From positions 1 to 64,000 of the forward strand of contig JAPXFQ010000127.1 of NCBI GenBank assembly GCA_028564705.1: a stretch of DNA of 64,000 bases, read 5' to 3'. Positions 1 through 8,833 of the stretch are shown here, piece by piece. The notes under the pieces were generated by a model. That model saw nothing but the letters and a program-made list of their open reading frames with translations. It was not told the origin of the DNA and made no database searches. The stretch comes from Apricaphanius iberus (taxonomy: Eukaryota > Chordata > Actinopteri > Cyprinodontiformes > Aphaniidae). How positions within the stretch are numbered: position 1 is the stretch's first letter; each line of letters opens with the position of its first letter. The translations under genes were made by a program, and so were the position numbers.

Positions 1-264
1 GTCTTGTGTCGTCGGTTCGCCCCTCTGTTGGTCCGGTTTCTTTTCTTCACCTTCTTCCTTTCTCCCTTCTTGTCTCAGTTTAATGTCCATGACGTCAGGA
101 AATTGAACCCACAGTAATCACTAATAAAGATTTTTCATACATATACATCAAGTGGCGTACTACAGCGAAGCTGTAATACTCTGCTTGGGAAAGTAAAACT
201 GTTGGGCTTGTACTTGGTACTCAGACACCAATTCTGAGTAGCATACTGCTAGACAGGACACGTT

Positions 265-295
<31 letters not shown>

Positions 296-300
296 AAAAC
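1..300. repeat. Unidentified sequence ending in a poly-A tract
   Basis: About 260 bases of unrecognised sequence end in an A-rich tract (265-299: seventeen A, G, twelve A, then GAAAA). An AATAAA motif lies near 123-129. The tract sits exactly where the left end of the Harbinger-like element (copy 1) is missing. I infer the 3' end of a retroposed sequence, possibly L1-mobilised, inserted into that element, with its 5' part outside the window. No RNA polymerase III boxes or known snRNA motifs were recognised. Confidence 0.35.
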
Positions 301-410
301 GTAATTTCCTATGTATGATTAAATAGACGGACAGCAGTGTGATTGGTTGTTGAATGACACATGTGAAACCAGGAAATGGAAAACGTCAATGTCGATAAAA
401 GCGTGATTAT

Positions 411-420
411 GAACAGCGCA
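411..420. repeat. Target-site duplication of Rex3, left copy
   Basis: The 10 bases GAACAGCGCA are repeated exactly at 2741-2750 and flank the Rex3 insertion. In Harbinger-like copy 2 the same sequence occurs once (about 18015-18024) with uninterrupted flanks, which confirms it as the pre-insertion target. Confidence 0.9.
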
Positions 421-2740
421 TCCATCCATCCATCCATCTTCCTCCGCTTATCCGGGGTCGGGTCGCGGGGGCAGTAGCCTAAGCAAGGAGACCCAGACTT
501 GCCTCTCCCCGGCCACTTGGGCCAGCTCCTCGGGAGGAATCCCGAGGCGTTCCCAGGCCAGCTGGGAGACATAATCTCTCCAACGGGTCCTGGGTCTTCC
601 CCTGGGTCTCCTCCCGGTGGGACATGCCCGGAACACCTCACCAGGGAGGCGTCCAGGAGGCATCCTGACTAGATGCCCGAGCCACCTCAACTGGCTCCTC
701 TCGATGTGGAGGAGCAGCGGCTCTACTCTGAGCTCCCTCCGGATGACCGAGCTTCTCACCCTATCTCTAAGGGAGAGCCCAGCCACCCTACGGAGGAAAC
801 TCATTTCAGCCGCCTGTATCCGCGATCTCGTTCTTTCGGTCACCACCCAGCGTTCGTGACCATAGATGAGGGTAGGAACGTAGATCGACCGGTAAATCGA
901 GAGCTTCGCCTTTCGACTCAGCTCTCTCTTCACCACGACAGACCGGTACAGCGCCCGCATGACTGCAGACGCCCTACCAATCCGTCCATCGATCTCCCGC
1001 TCCATTTTTCCCTCATTCGTGAACAAGACCCCCAGATACCTAAACTCCTCCACTTGAGGAAGGACCTCATCCCCAACCCGAAGAGAGCACCCTACCCTTT
1101 TCCGACTCAAGACCATGGTCTCGGATTTGGAGGTGCTGATCCTCATCCCAGCCGCTTCACACTCGGCTGCGAACCGCTCCAACGAGAGCTGTAGATCACG
1201 TTCAGACGAAGCCAACAAGACCACATCATCTGCGAAAAGCAGAGACCCGATCCTGAGGTCACCAAAACGGATCCCCTCAACACCTTGGCTGCACCTAGAA
1301 ATCCTGTCCATAAACGTTATGAACAGGATCGGTGATAAAGGGCAACCTTGGCGGAGTCCAACTCTCACTGGAAACGAGTCCGACTTACTGCCGGCAATGC
1401 GAACCAGACTCTGACACCGGTCATATAGGGACCTAACAGCCCGTATCAGAGGGCCTGGTACCCCATACTCCCGGAGTACCCCCCACAGGACACCCCGAGG
1501 GACACGGTCGAACGCCTTCTCCAAGTCCACAAAGCACATGTAGACTGGTTGGGCGAACTCCCACGCACCCTCCAGGACCCTGCCGAGGGTGTAGAGCTGG
1601 TCCAGTGTTCCACGGCCAGGACGAAAACCGCATTGTTCCTCCTGGATCCGAGGTTCGACTATCCGTCGTACCCTCCTCTCCAGAACCCCTGAATAGACCT
1701 TACCAGGGAGGCTCAGAAGTGTGATCCCCCTGTAGTTGGAACACACTCTGTGGTCCCCCTTTTTAAAGAGGGGGACCACCACCCCGGTCTGCCAATCCAA
1801 GGGAACTGCCCCCGATGTCCACGCAATATTGCAGAGCCGCGTCAACCAACACAGCCCTACAACATCCAGAGCCTTGAGGAACTCCGGCCGAATCTCATCC
1901 ACCCCCGGAGCCTTACCACCGAGGAGCTTTTTAACAACCTCGGCGACTTCAGCCCCAGAGATTGGAGAGTCCGTCCCAGAGTCCCCAGACTCTGCTTCCA
2001 AACAGGAAGGCGTGTCGGTGGGATTGAGGAGGTCTTCGAAGTATTCCATCCACCGACCCAAAACGTCCCGCGTTGAGGTCAGCAGCACACCGCCCCCACT
2101 GTAAACAGTGTTGGCGGCAGACCGCTTCCCCCCCCTGAGACGCCGGATGGTGGACCAGAATCGCTTCGAAGCCATACGGAAGTCGTTCTCCATGGTCTCT
2201 CCAAACTCCTCCCACGCCCGAGTTTTTGCCTCAGCGACCATCCGAGCCGCACTCCGCTTGGCCTGCCGGTACCTATCAGCTGCTTCCGGAGTCCCACAGG
2301 CCAAGAAGGCCCGATAGGACTCCTTCTTCAGCTTGACAGCATCCCTCACCGCCGGTGTCCACCAGCGGGTTCGAGGGTTGCCGCCACGACAGGCACCAAC
2401 TACCTTGCGGCCACAACTACGGTCAGCCGCTTCGACAATGGAGGCACGGAACATGGCCCATTCGGACTCAATGTCCCCCGCCTCCCCCGGGACGTGTTTG
2501 AAGTCCTGTCGGAGGTGAGAGTTGAAACCCCTTCTGACAGGAGACTCCGCCAGACGTTCCCAGCAGACCCTCACAACACGTTTGGGCCTACCAGGTCTGT
2601 CCGGCGTCTTCCCCCACCACCGGAGCCAACTCACCACCAGGTAGTGGTCGGTGGATAGCTCCGCCCCTCTCTTCACCCGAGTGTCCAAAACATGCGGCCG
2701 CAGGTCAGATGAAACGACAACCAGAACAGCGCAACAACCA
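421..2740 (-). mobile_element. Rex3 (RTE-clade) LINE, 5'-truncated, 2.3 kb
   Basis: A non-LTR retrotransposon read on the minus strand. The 3' end lies at 421: after the stop codon only 27 bases follow, finishing in GATG repeats (421-438 on the plus strand as CATC units). A very short 3' UTR made of GATG repeats is the known hallmark of Rex3, an RTE-clade LINE of teleosts. The 5' end at 2740 is truncated within the endonuclease region. Target duplications of 10 bp flank it. Just inside the 5' junction, a 16-base block ending in the target sequence appears twice in tandem (2717-2732 and 2734-2749), so the junction carries an extra partial copy of the target. The long open frame suggests a fairly recent insertion. 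Confidence 0.85.
448..2740 (-). CDS. Rex3 reverse transcriptase, N-terminally truncated
   Basis: The frame is open from the element's 5' junction to a TAA at 448-450, about 760 codons without a stop. It begins inside the C-terminal part of an APE-type endonuclease (residues 37-46, counting from 2769, include the S-x-DH-x-LV motif). It then has a linker and a complete reverse transcriptase: the CFVDLEKAFD block with the first catalytic Asp (about 415), GLRQGCPLSP (471-480) and the FADD box (512-515). The C-terminal region ends in the PRGRPRTRW block usual for RTE proteins of fish. The protein would nick DNA and prime reverse transcription of its own RNA. There is no native start codon, and the first ten codons counted from 2769 are host DNA, so this copy cannot make a full protein. 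The plus-strand frames over this stretch are its shadows. Confidence 0.88.
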
Positions 2741-2750
2741 GAACAGCGCA
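2741..2750. repeat. Target-site duplication of Rex3, right copy
   Basis: Exact second copy of GAACAGCGCA; from here (2751) the sequence continues as Harbinger-like copy 1, in register with copy 2. Confidence 0.9.
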
Positions 2751-2882
2751 AATAGCAGAAATAATGCACAATGACATATTTGTGTCAGCCACGAGACTGC
2801 CACTTCATACAACTTACACACAATAGCCTACTTACAGAGGGTAAAGGCTAAAAACGAAAAAACGTGAAATGCATCATATTAT

Positions 2883-3152
2883 GTGACAGATTACTGTCCT
2901 AACTGGGATAAGCTCCAGCACCCCCGCCCCCCTCCACGCGACTTAAAGGATTCGGAGCCGGGATTACGAATAAGAAGAAAAAGGAAGGCATGGGTGGAAA
3001 TTAGCAGAAACATAAGTGCATCTTATCCAGTGTTTTCTCGAACGGCAGAAGACTGTGTGAAGAGATGGTATTCTCTACAGTCCCAGTGTTGGCTTGAGAT
3101 CGCCGCTTATAAAAAGGATGCTGCTACAAGAGGTAGGCAATGTCCGTCATAA
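2883..3152 (+). pseudogene. Myb/SANT-like DNA-binding fragment of a Harbinger-like element
   Basis: A frame of about 89 codons lies inside Harbinger-like copy 1. From about residue 20 it resembles Myb/SANT (trihelix) DNA-binding proteins of PIF/Harbinger transposons: a Trp in KAWVEI, a middle helix ending FSRTAEDCVKRW, then a basic helix leading into AAYKKDAATRG, which matches the usual KKxxxxTGGGP-like end. In such elements the SANT-like protein helps carry the transposase to DNA. Residues before about 20 come from an inserted SINE-like tail (2893-2940). The paralogous stretch in copy 2 (18330-18515) has small deletions that break the frame. The frame stops soon after the domain, so I treat it as a relic. 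Confidence 0.5.
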
Positions 3153-4060
3153 AGGCATCCCTAAATATGTTGCATAAATTGGAAGATGTGCACGTTTTCT
3201 TCTTTGTGCAGGGGGAACAACATGTAGCTAGATATCTCATAAAACTGAGATATTTTTCTACGGTTTAGCCTGTCACCCACATGTAACCAGAGATTTTCGG
3301 CACCAAAAACGAATCTTTTGAAAAACTCCGGCCAAAGTGGAGATTTGTGTTTTCTCCGTTTTCTGCGTGTGGACGGTTGAAAACTGAGTTTTAAGTACCG
3401 TAACATCACTATCCCTAACAAACAATGCTCCAACATCACTTGTGCGAACTCTGTGTACTCTAAAAAAAAAAGAAGCATTTATGCCCTCAGAGCTGTGTTG
3501 GCATCATCCATTGTTAAAGCATGTTTTGTTTGTTTGCTTTTATAAGCTCTATCACTGCTGCGTACTGAAGATAGAGGATAGAAAGTTTTTCTTAGCGGAT
3601 GGGATTTGGGAGAACTACTGCGCCGTACTGCTTTGTCACGTCTATGAATGTGCTGAAAAACGCATTTATCCGGTTACGTGTGGATGGAGATTTTTTTTTT
3701 TTCAACGAGCGGAGGAAAATCTTTGTTTAAAAAATCCCTGGCTACTTGTGGACATTGTCGGTATTGTTTGGTCAATTCAGAATCATCCAGAGCGTCCAAC
3801 ACATTGCGTCTGGCTGCAGCCATTTTGGGAGTCTTTGTGAATAGCTCTTAGGGAGTTAGCAGTCCTCTTGACTTCTTTTAAGGACTCCCAGACTTAGGAG
3901 CTACTTTTAGACCTAAAAGTGGTTGTGAATAACTTTTATCTTAAGAAACTAGGAGTCCTAAATTTAAGAGTGGCACGCCCCCATTTTTTAGGAGTTACTC
4001 CTAAATTCGGCAGTTAGGACCTACTTTTAGCCCTAAGATTCTTTGTGAATACGGCCCCTG

Positions 4061-4966
4061 ATTGTTCCATATGTTCCTAACAGAGCACTTCACTCTCAGA
4101 CTGCATTTTTACTGGTAGTTAGGGGTGCAGCCAAACCTGAAAACTGTATTTGGAAAGGCACAAATAACATATTTTTTACAAATACTAATTTCTAACAAAT
4201 ACCTTTAAGGATAAAAAATGAGTGACGTCAATGAGTCGGAGAGGGGGGTGGAGGGGGAGGTAAAATGGTTGTCTGACACAGCTGCTGCTCCACACAGCAA
4301 CAAAAGATCTCAACTGAGTGAAATAAAGACTTAACTGCAGGATTATTTTTTGTTGAATACATTTTTGTACCATGACTGGCCTCCGGAGGCAGCTCATAAC
4401 ATTTGAGAAGCGGAGTTTGATCTGGAGATTATCAAATTATGCAGCATTGCGATTAACTCCTGTCTTCTGCTCTCTTGTTCAGTCCATGCTCTTTTTACGT
4501 TGTTCTGTAGTTCTGTACGTAGGTCGATAATTTAGACAATAAGCTGTTGACAGATTTACCGTTCAGTTAAAAAGCCTAAAACAAGCCTTGTGTATATCCG
4601 TCAAATTTTGTGGAGTTGTGGGAGTTTTTTTGGTATGTTAATGTCACTCTGTATTTTGCAGACAGCAGAGGCAGAGATATCAAACATCTGATGCATAATC
4701 AAGTGCACCTAAAGCATCCACTCCAGGTACTGTCTGCCTCCCCACGTAATTATATAACATCAACCAATATTACATTTCCATAACTATTATAAGGGATAAT
4801 TAAGATTTAACGTAAGTTAGAAGTGTAACGCAAAAAATAAAACTGATGTTTACGCCAGTTTGGAATTTTCCTGGAATACAAGTACAGTACAAATTCAAAT
4901 ATTTTCCCCTCCTCAACAAATACACATACAAATACCGGCTGCTTTGCACACCGCTACTGGTAGTTC
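4061..4966. other. Unassigned AT-rich sequence
   Basis: No convincing coding potential, RNA gene or repeat was recognised between the end of Harbinger-like copy 1 and the MADF-bearing element. Short frames here lack domain signals. Confidence 0.5.
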
Positions 4967-4969
4967 TTA

Positions 4970-5548
4970 CCCCTAAATTCCACTTCATCCACTCCGCCCC
5001 GCCATGCCAGGCACCCACAGCGGTTCTCTGCCGTCGTTAAATTATACTGCAAGCGCCCCACCTTTGCTCCGCTCCGCTTCGGTGCCCAATGTTGCTCAAC
5101 GAAGCATACGCGGGAATTGCGAGATCTTGCGATAAAGAACAGTCACTCCCAAAACGTTGGCAAATTTTGGCCCATGTTTCGTCTTTTCTCTTTGTGTCTT
5201 TGTCGAATGGATGAGTTGTATCATAGAATATTTTATGTTTTTCCACTTCGATAATCAGTTTCTCTTCATCCATGTTTGGTTTTCTCCCGTATCTGAAGAT
5301 TTGTTGACCGACGCACCTACTATGATGTGCGACAGGTACTGACATTTAAGAATTAAATAGCCGAAAAGTTTAGATTTTTGTATATATGTATAAACACACA
5401 CAATTATTTTAAAAAACATATATTTATACTTTTCAGTGAGATGAAAGTGTGCCGCATGGCGGCGGTAGTGGAATAGTTATTTTTCATTACAACGGGATCG
5501 GCTTTGCTGTGGCGTGCGTGGCGGAGCGCATGTAGTGGAATGTAGGTG
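4970..5548 (-). mobile_element. 579-bp Harbinger-type element with a MADF frame
   Basis: Imperfect terminal inverted repeats of about 45 bp: the left end starts CCCCTAAATTCCACT, and the reverse complement of the right end starts CACCTACATTCCACT; both continue with CTCCGCC-type sequence. A TTA trinucleotide flanks each side (4967-4969 and 5549-5551), the TWA target duplication of PIF/Harbinger. Inside is a minus-strand frame with a MADF domain. No transposase is present, so it looks like an internal deletion product of a larger element that once carried both genes. Confidence 0.75.
5037..5273 (-). pseudogene. MADF-domain protein fragment of a Harbinger-type element
   Basis: From the ATG at 5273 the frame gives 78 residues. 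The first 45 match the N-terminal half of a MADF domain: LI-xx-V near residues 6-10, a tyrosine (FYD) near 16-18, then basic residues, the W of ETWAKI near 34, and the FG that ends the second helix. MADF is a SANT-like DNA-binding fold often encoded beside PIF/Harbinger transposases. After residue 45 the similarity stops abruptly, where the third helix (V-x-x-x-W-x-x-L-R) should be, which I read as the internal deletion that created this short element. The frame could be extended upstream to 5345, but the ATG at 5273 fits the family start better. Confidence 0.6.
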
Positions 5549-5551
5549 TTA

Positions 5552-5924
5552 GGATTGGGAGGCAGATCATTTAGTTATCAGGCTTCTGCCCTGTGGAACC
5601 AGCTCCCAGTTTTATTCTGTGAGGCAGACACTTTTTATTTTTAAGGCTATGCTTAAAAGCTTTGTTTTTGATAAATCTTATAGTTAGAATGTCTTAAGTT
5701 ATCCTGAGTTGCTTTTGTAGTTATGCTGCTATAGGCTTAGACTGTTTGAGGACAGACTGACCACTGGTCTTCACTCTTCTACTTTCCTCTTCTACTACTT
5801 TCCAGATTTATTTATTTTTCTGCTGTTATTGTGATTTTTAACCTTTTTTTCTCTCAGTGTTTTTCTCTCTATAGAAGCTCTCCACGTGGTCATGTATCCT
5901 GCTCAGCTACAACGCCCTGCTGAT
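5552..5924 (+). mobile_element. L2/Rex-type LINE: end of ORF and first part of 3' UTR
   Basis: Translation gives GGRSFSYQASALWNQLP followed, after a frameshift, by FKAMLKSFVF and a stop. This is the typical C-terminus of L2/Rex-type fish LINE proteins (pattern: alLWNsLP...FKsxLKtflF). The following T-rich stretch with TGCTGCTATAGGCTTAGACT is a 3' UTR segment I recognise from the same fish LINE group. It appears to continue at 7240-7560 beyond repeat A1. Frameshifted and dead. Confidence 0.6.
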
Positions 5925-7234
5925 TACCATTATCAAGATTCCAGATAATGATCGCAAAATTGCCTGCGGCAAAAAAATGTGAGCGAGTGGGTTGTCCTTA
6001 ATTTGGAGGGGATTTACTAAGATTGTGTGAGCAATTCTTAACAGGCACAAGCAGCACTATTCAAATAAGGATTTTGTGGCTGCTAATGCGAGTTGCACCA
6101 TGGATAGAGAGGATAAATAATGCGCATGGATCCATGACGCGTCTTTGGCACAAAAAAAAGGGGGTGGGGGGTTGTATCAGTTTTTTGGCTGTTACAGAAT
6201 TAATTACTATTAGACTAGAATGTTGCGAATTTTGTTTTTCGTCTGTCAGTAATAAATGTAATTCATGCGGCGTACATGTGCTGATCTCTGCTGCATGCAC
6301 ACATAGTATTGCAAGGTTAGACTGATTAAAACTGCAGCATGTCTGAATTTTGTTTTTAAAATGTCATATATAATGCCAATTATCATTGTGGTATTGTATA
6401 TGATTACTACATTTTATTAATTGGCTACAGAGAGGTTAACCACTACGTGAAAAACTAATGAGGATCCACAATGATCATGTGCGCTCAGTGAATCTTTACC
6501 AGGTGGAGATGTGATGAGAGCGAAGTGACTTATGATATGTCTTTGGGGGAAAAACAGGTATATATTAACATAACTATCATGTTTATGGCCATTGGAGTGT
6601 TATTACTCTTAGTTTATACTGTGTGTGAATTACTTTTTTGGTTTGTCAATTGTAAACTTATGTTGAATGTGGTAGCACGAAATTAAGACATTATTTTCAG
6701 AAGTGCTAAAAATAGACTAATATATCCATCACAAACAATTTTATGCTTAGTAAATCTCAAGGCGCCTGGAACGCCTACTTCTTTGCCTATTCTCCTCCCA
6801 ATATTTATTGTCTTCTTACAGAAATGTCCAGATTGTATACTCATCCAGGGCAAAAGCGCTAAATGGATTGTGTGCCTCTTGCTGTGGTTTTAATAGGCTT
6901 AATGCGCTCTGTGGCGTGCTGATAGATCAACCTGAGCATGTTTTTTGCAATGCTGTGCAGTTTGCGCAGGTTTTATCAAGTACAAACCGTTGATAAATCA
7001 GGCCCATTGTGATGTCACCCAGGAAATAAGTCACTGGAAAGAGAACTTTGGATGCACTCCTTGCGTCTTTTATATTGCACAACCAGAATGGGGTCAGTTT
7101 TACTTGTGCCTCTTGCTGTGGGTTTAACAGGCGCAAAGCGCTCTGCGCCGTGTTGATAGGTCAGCCGGACCCTGTTTTTGAAATGCTATTGGTTTTGCAC
7201 GGGTTTTAACAAGCCCAAACTGTTGATAAATCAA
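5925..7234 (+). repeat. Repeat A, copy A1 (inverted partner of A2)
   Basis: Most of this stretch aligns with the reverse complement of 15905-17213. Terminal sequences are inverted: near the start TTATCAAGATTCC and at the end TTGATAAATCAAGGCC. The last about 140 bases (7100-7234) repeat 6860-7004 in direct orientation, each ending in TTGATAAATCA; about 95 bases separate them. There is no protein signal, so this is a non-autonomous DNA-transposon-like family. It interrupts a LINE 3' UTR (5552-5924 and 7240-7560). Confidence 0.65.
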
Positions 7235-7239
7235 GGCCA

Positions 7240-7560
7240 AAATGTACTATTACATTAGCTCTTTTGTTCTTTTGGTGTCTATTCTCTGTCTTCTCAAACC
7301 CTGAGACGGTCGTGGCAGATGACAGATTGTATTAAGCCAGGTTCTGCTGGAGGTTTCTTCCTGTTAGAGGGGAGATTTTCGCCTCCACAGTCGCTACATG
7401 CTTGCTCAGCATTAGGGATTACTGAGGAATTGCTGTGGTTGGAGTCTGCATGTTCTGGGCACAACCTCATGCCAATGACTCAATGCAATCTGCTAAGATT
7501 CCTTACACAGAAAACTTTTAACAGCGATTACGCTCCTGTCTCTCTAAATCTGGTAATAAA
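7240..7560 (+). mobile_element. L2/Rex-type LINE 3' UTR, distal part
   Basis: Contains the recognisable fish LINE 3' UTR blocks CTGTCTTCTCAAACCC, GGTTCTGCTGGAGGTTTCTT and GCTACATGCTTGCTCAG, ending near AAAACTTTTAAC. The same blocks recur in order at 38750-38930 (distal part), 49490-49795 and 61140-61497. The final AAAGTGCCTTGAGATG block is missing here, so the copy is cut short where the L1 relic begins. Confidence 0.65.
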
Positions 7561-7679
7561 AAAAATAACCCTTCAATACAAAAATTGGAGAGTTAATATG
7601 TATTAATTTAATACATTCTTTATCCTTAAGTAGAATGAAAAAGAGTTGGTTTCATGCTCGGAGCTTAATGACCTCCCTG

Positions 7680-8099
7680 GTATGTCGCCATTTACACTGG
7701 GAGGCAGAGAAAGCTGCGATTAGAGGTAAAATAATCTCATCCTCATCAAATAAAAAGAAAATAGTAAATTAACACTCAGGAATTATAAGAAACGATCAAA
7801 TCAGTAGAAGCTTCAGTGGATGAGGAGAGCACAAGCAAAATGCGTAAAGCAAAGCTAGAATGAAATTAAATTATTAATAAACAGACCCGATTATTAATTT
7901 AAAGACTTCGAATAGAAAACAAACATAATAAATCAGGTAGCTTTTTAGCTAACCATCTTAAAATAAAGAAAGAAAAACACAACTATATCCACAATTAAAG
8001 ACCAAACTTGGAATATAGTATATGATCCTGAAATAATGAGCAACACTTTCAAAGAATTTTATGAGGCTTTATACTCACCGTAGATAAACCCATCAAATA
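7680..8099 (+). pseudogene. L1 ORF2 relic, part 1
   Basis: In broken frames the translation gives LHWEAEKAAIRGKIISS with KKK, followed by SVDEE, SGSFLANHLK and a segment like NTFKEFYEALYS. These are the order and wording of the linker and early reverse-transcriptase region of fish L1 ORF2 proteins. Multiple stops and frameshifts are present. It continues after the Tc1 remnant at 8341-8640. Confidence 0.55.
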
Positions 8100-8341
8100 G
8101 TGAGATGGAAAGTTTGAACACACCTTCTCATTCATCTGCGTTTCAGCTCACTGCATCTCGATTGGGTTCAGGTCCGGTGACTTTGGAGGCCAGCTTATTT
8201 CAAAATTTTTGGAAAAGTACTACATAATTCCATATGTGTCCATTCATTGTTTTGATGTGTTCAGTGATAATCTACAATGTAAATAGTCATAAAAATAAGA
8301 AAATGCACTGAATGAGAAGGTGTGTCTAAACTTTGGTCTGC
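8100..8341. mobile_element. Tc1-like transposon remnant with two 3' ends facing each other
   Basis: Both ends carry the same inverted terminal block (ACACACCTTCTCATTC at 8119-8134 and its near-complement GAATGAGAAGGTGTGTC at about 8307-8323). Next to the left end, the minus strand reads PPKSPDLNPIEM, the conserved Tc1 transposase segment containing the last catalytic Glu. The right half is a plus-strand 3' flank of the same kind of element (ATAATTCCATATGTGT onward). The two halves therefore point in opposite directions, a foldback or deletion product. It lies inside the L1 relic. Confidence 0.55.
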
Positions 8342-8640
8342 ATACACCAAGACTGGCAGATTTATCAGGCTAAAGTATGTTCCACTTTTAAAAAAAGTGG
8401 AAGATAATGTGGCTAGATGGAAATCCCCACCCATATCACTTTTGGGAAGAGTAGTTACAATAAAATGCATGGTTTCATTAATGATCCCAAGCAAACCGTC
8501 ACCTGACTGGTTTAGATCTCTGGACTCTTTTGTCTCTAAAGTTCTTTGGAAAGATAAACCCCCATGTATAAGCTTAAAAACAATGCATAAGTCCAAAGAT
8601 AGGGATGTATCGCTAAGAAAACTATCCTCCTGAACTGAAA
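8341..8640 (+). pseudogene. L1 ORF2 relic, part 2
   Basis: The frame gives VEDNVARWKSPPISLLGRV, then WFRSLDSFVSKVLWK and KPPCISLKTMHK. This matches the C-terminal half of fish L1 ORF2 (pattern: L-x-RW-x-xLP-iSLlGRi...ldsiv-FiW). The reverse-transcriptase core between parts 1 and 2 is deleted. The frame ends in a stop near 8632 and similarity fades by about 8640. Confidence 0.6.
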
Positions 8641-8833
8641 AAAATAAAAATGCTCTTAATATCAATCAGTAGAGAGATCTCCTCCTCGACCACATTGGTC
8701 TTGAGACGACATCTGCCTCCACATCTGATCAATCTCTCTGGGTTTCCTTGATCAGGTCCATCACCTAGAAGGAGTGGGGGTCCCTTGATTTTGTCTCGTG
8801 GGACGCTGTCGGGGTGATGTGGGGTGTTTTGGG
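8641..8833. other. Short unassigned stretch
   Basis: No recognisable element between the L1 relic and the LTR-like repeat; it may be further decayed L1 sequence. Confidence 0.4.

Larger units (their letters stand above)
306..4060. mobile_element. Harbinger-like DNA transposon, copy 1 (left end lost, split by Rex3)
   Basis: Bases 306-420 and 2751-4060 align along their length with 17925-19444 (copy 2). The right terminus reads CTTTGTGAATACGGCCCC and is the reverse complement of copy 2's left terminus, so the family has terminal inverted repeats. The left terminus is absent and is replaced by the poly-A sequence at 1-300. A 2.3-kb Rex3 LINE interrupts it at 421-2740. The element carries a short Myb/SANT-like frame (2883-3152), which is typical of the accessory protein of PIF/Harbinger elements; no DDE transposase is visible, so this is a non-autonomous or decayed copy. 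The superfamily is inferred from the SANT-like frame and the ends; I could not establish a target duplication. Confidence 0.7.

Noticed and set aside
421..438. Regular CATC repeats considered as a CRISPR-like or satellite array
   Set aside because: Only a few 4-base units; it is the Rex3 tail. No CRISPR-type repeat-spacer structure exists anywhere in the window.
1750..1782. Strong hairpin with arms GTGGTCCCCCT
   Set aside because: It lies in the conserved VVVPLFKKGDH region of Rex3 and follows from coding sequence.
617..2518. Several plus-strand frames over the Rex3 region (for example 673-1194, 1736-2104)
   Set aside because: They are antisense shadows of the GC-rich reverse transcriptase frame and show no domains.
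8378..8400. Hairpin TTCCACTTTT with its complement
   Set aside because: Lies inside the L1 relic in a low-complexity lysine-rich part; short and AT-rich.
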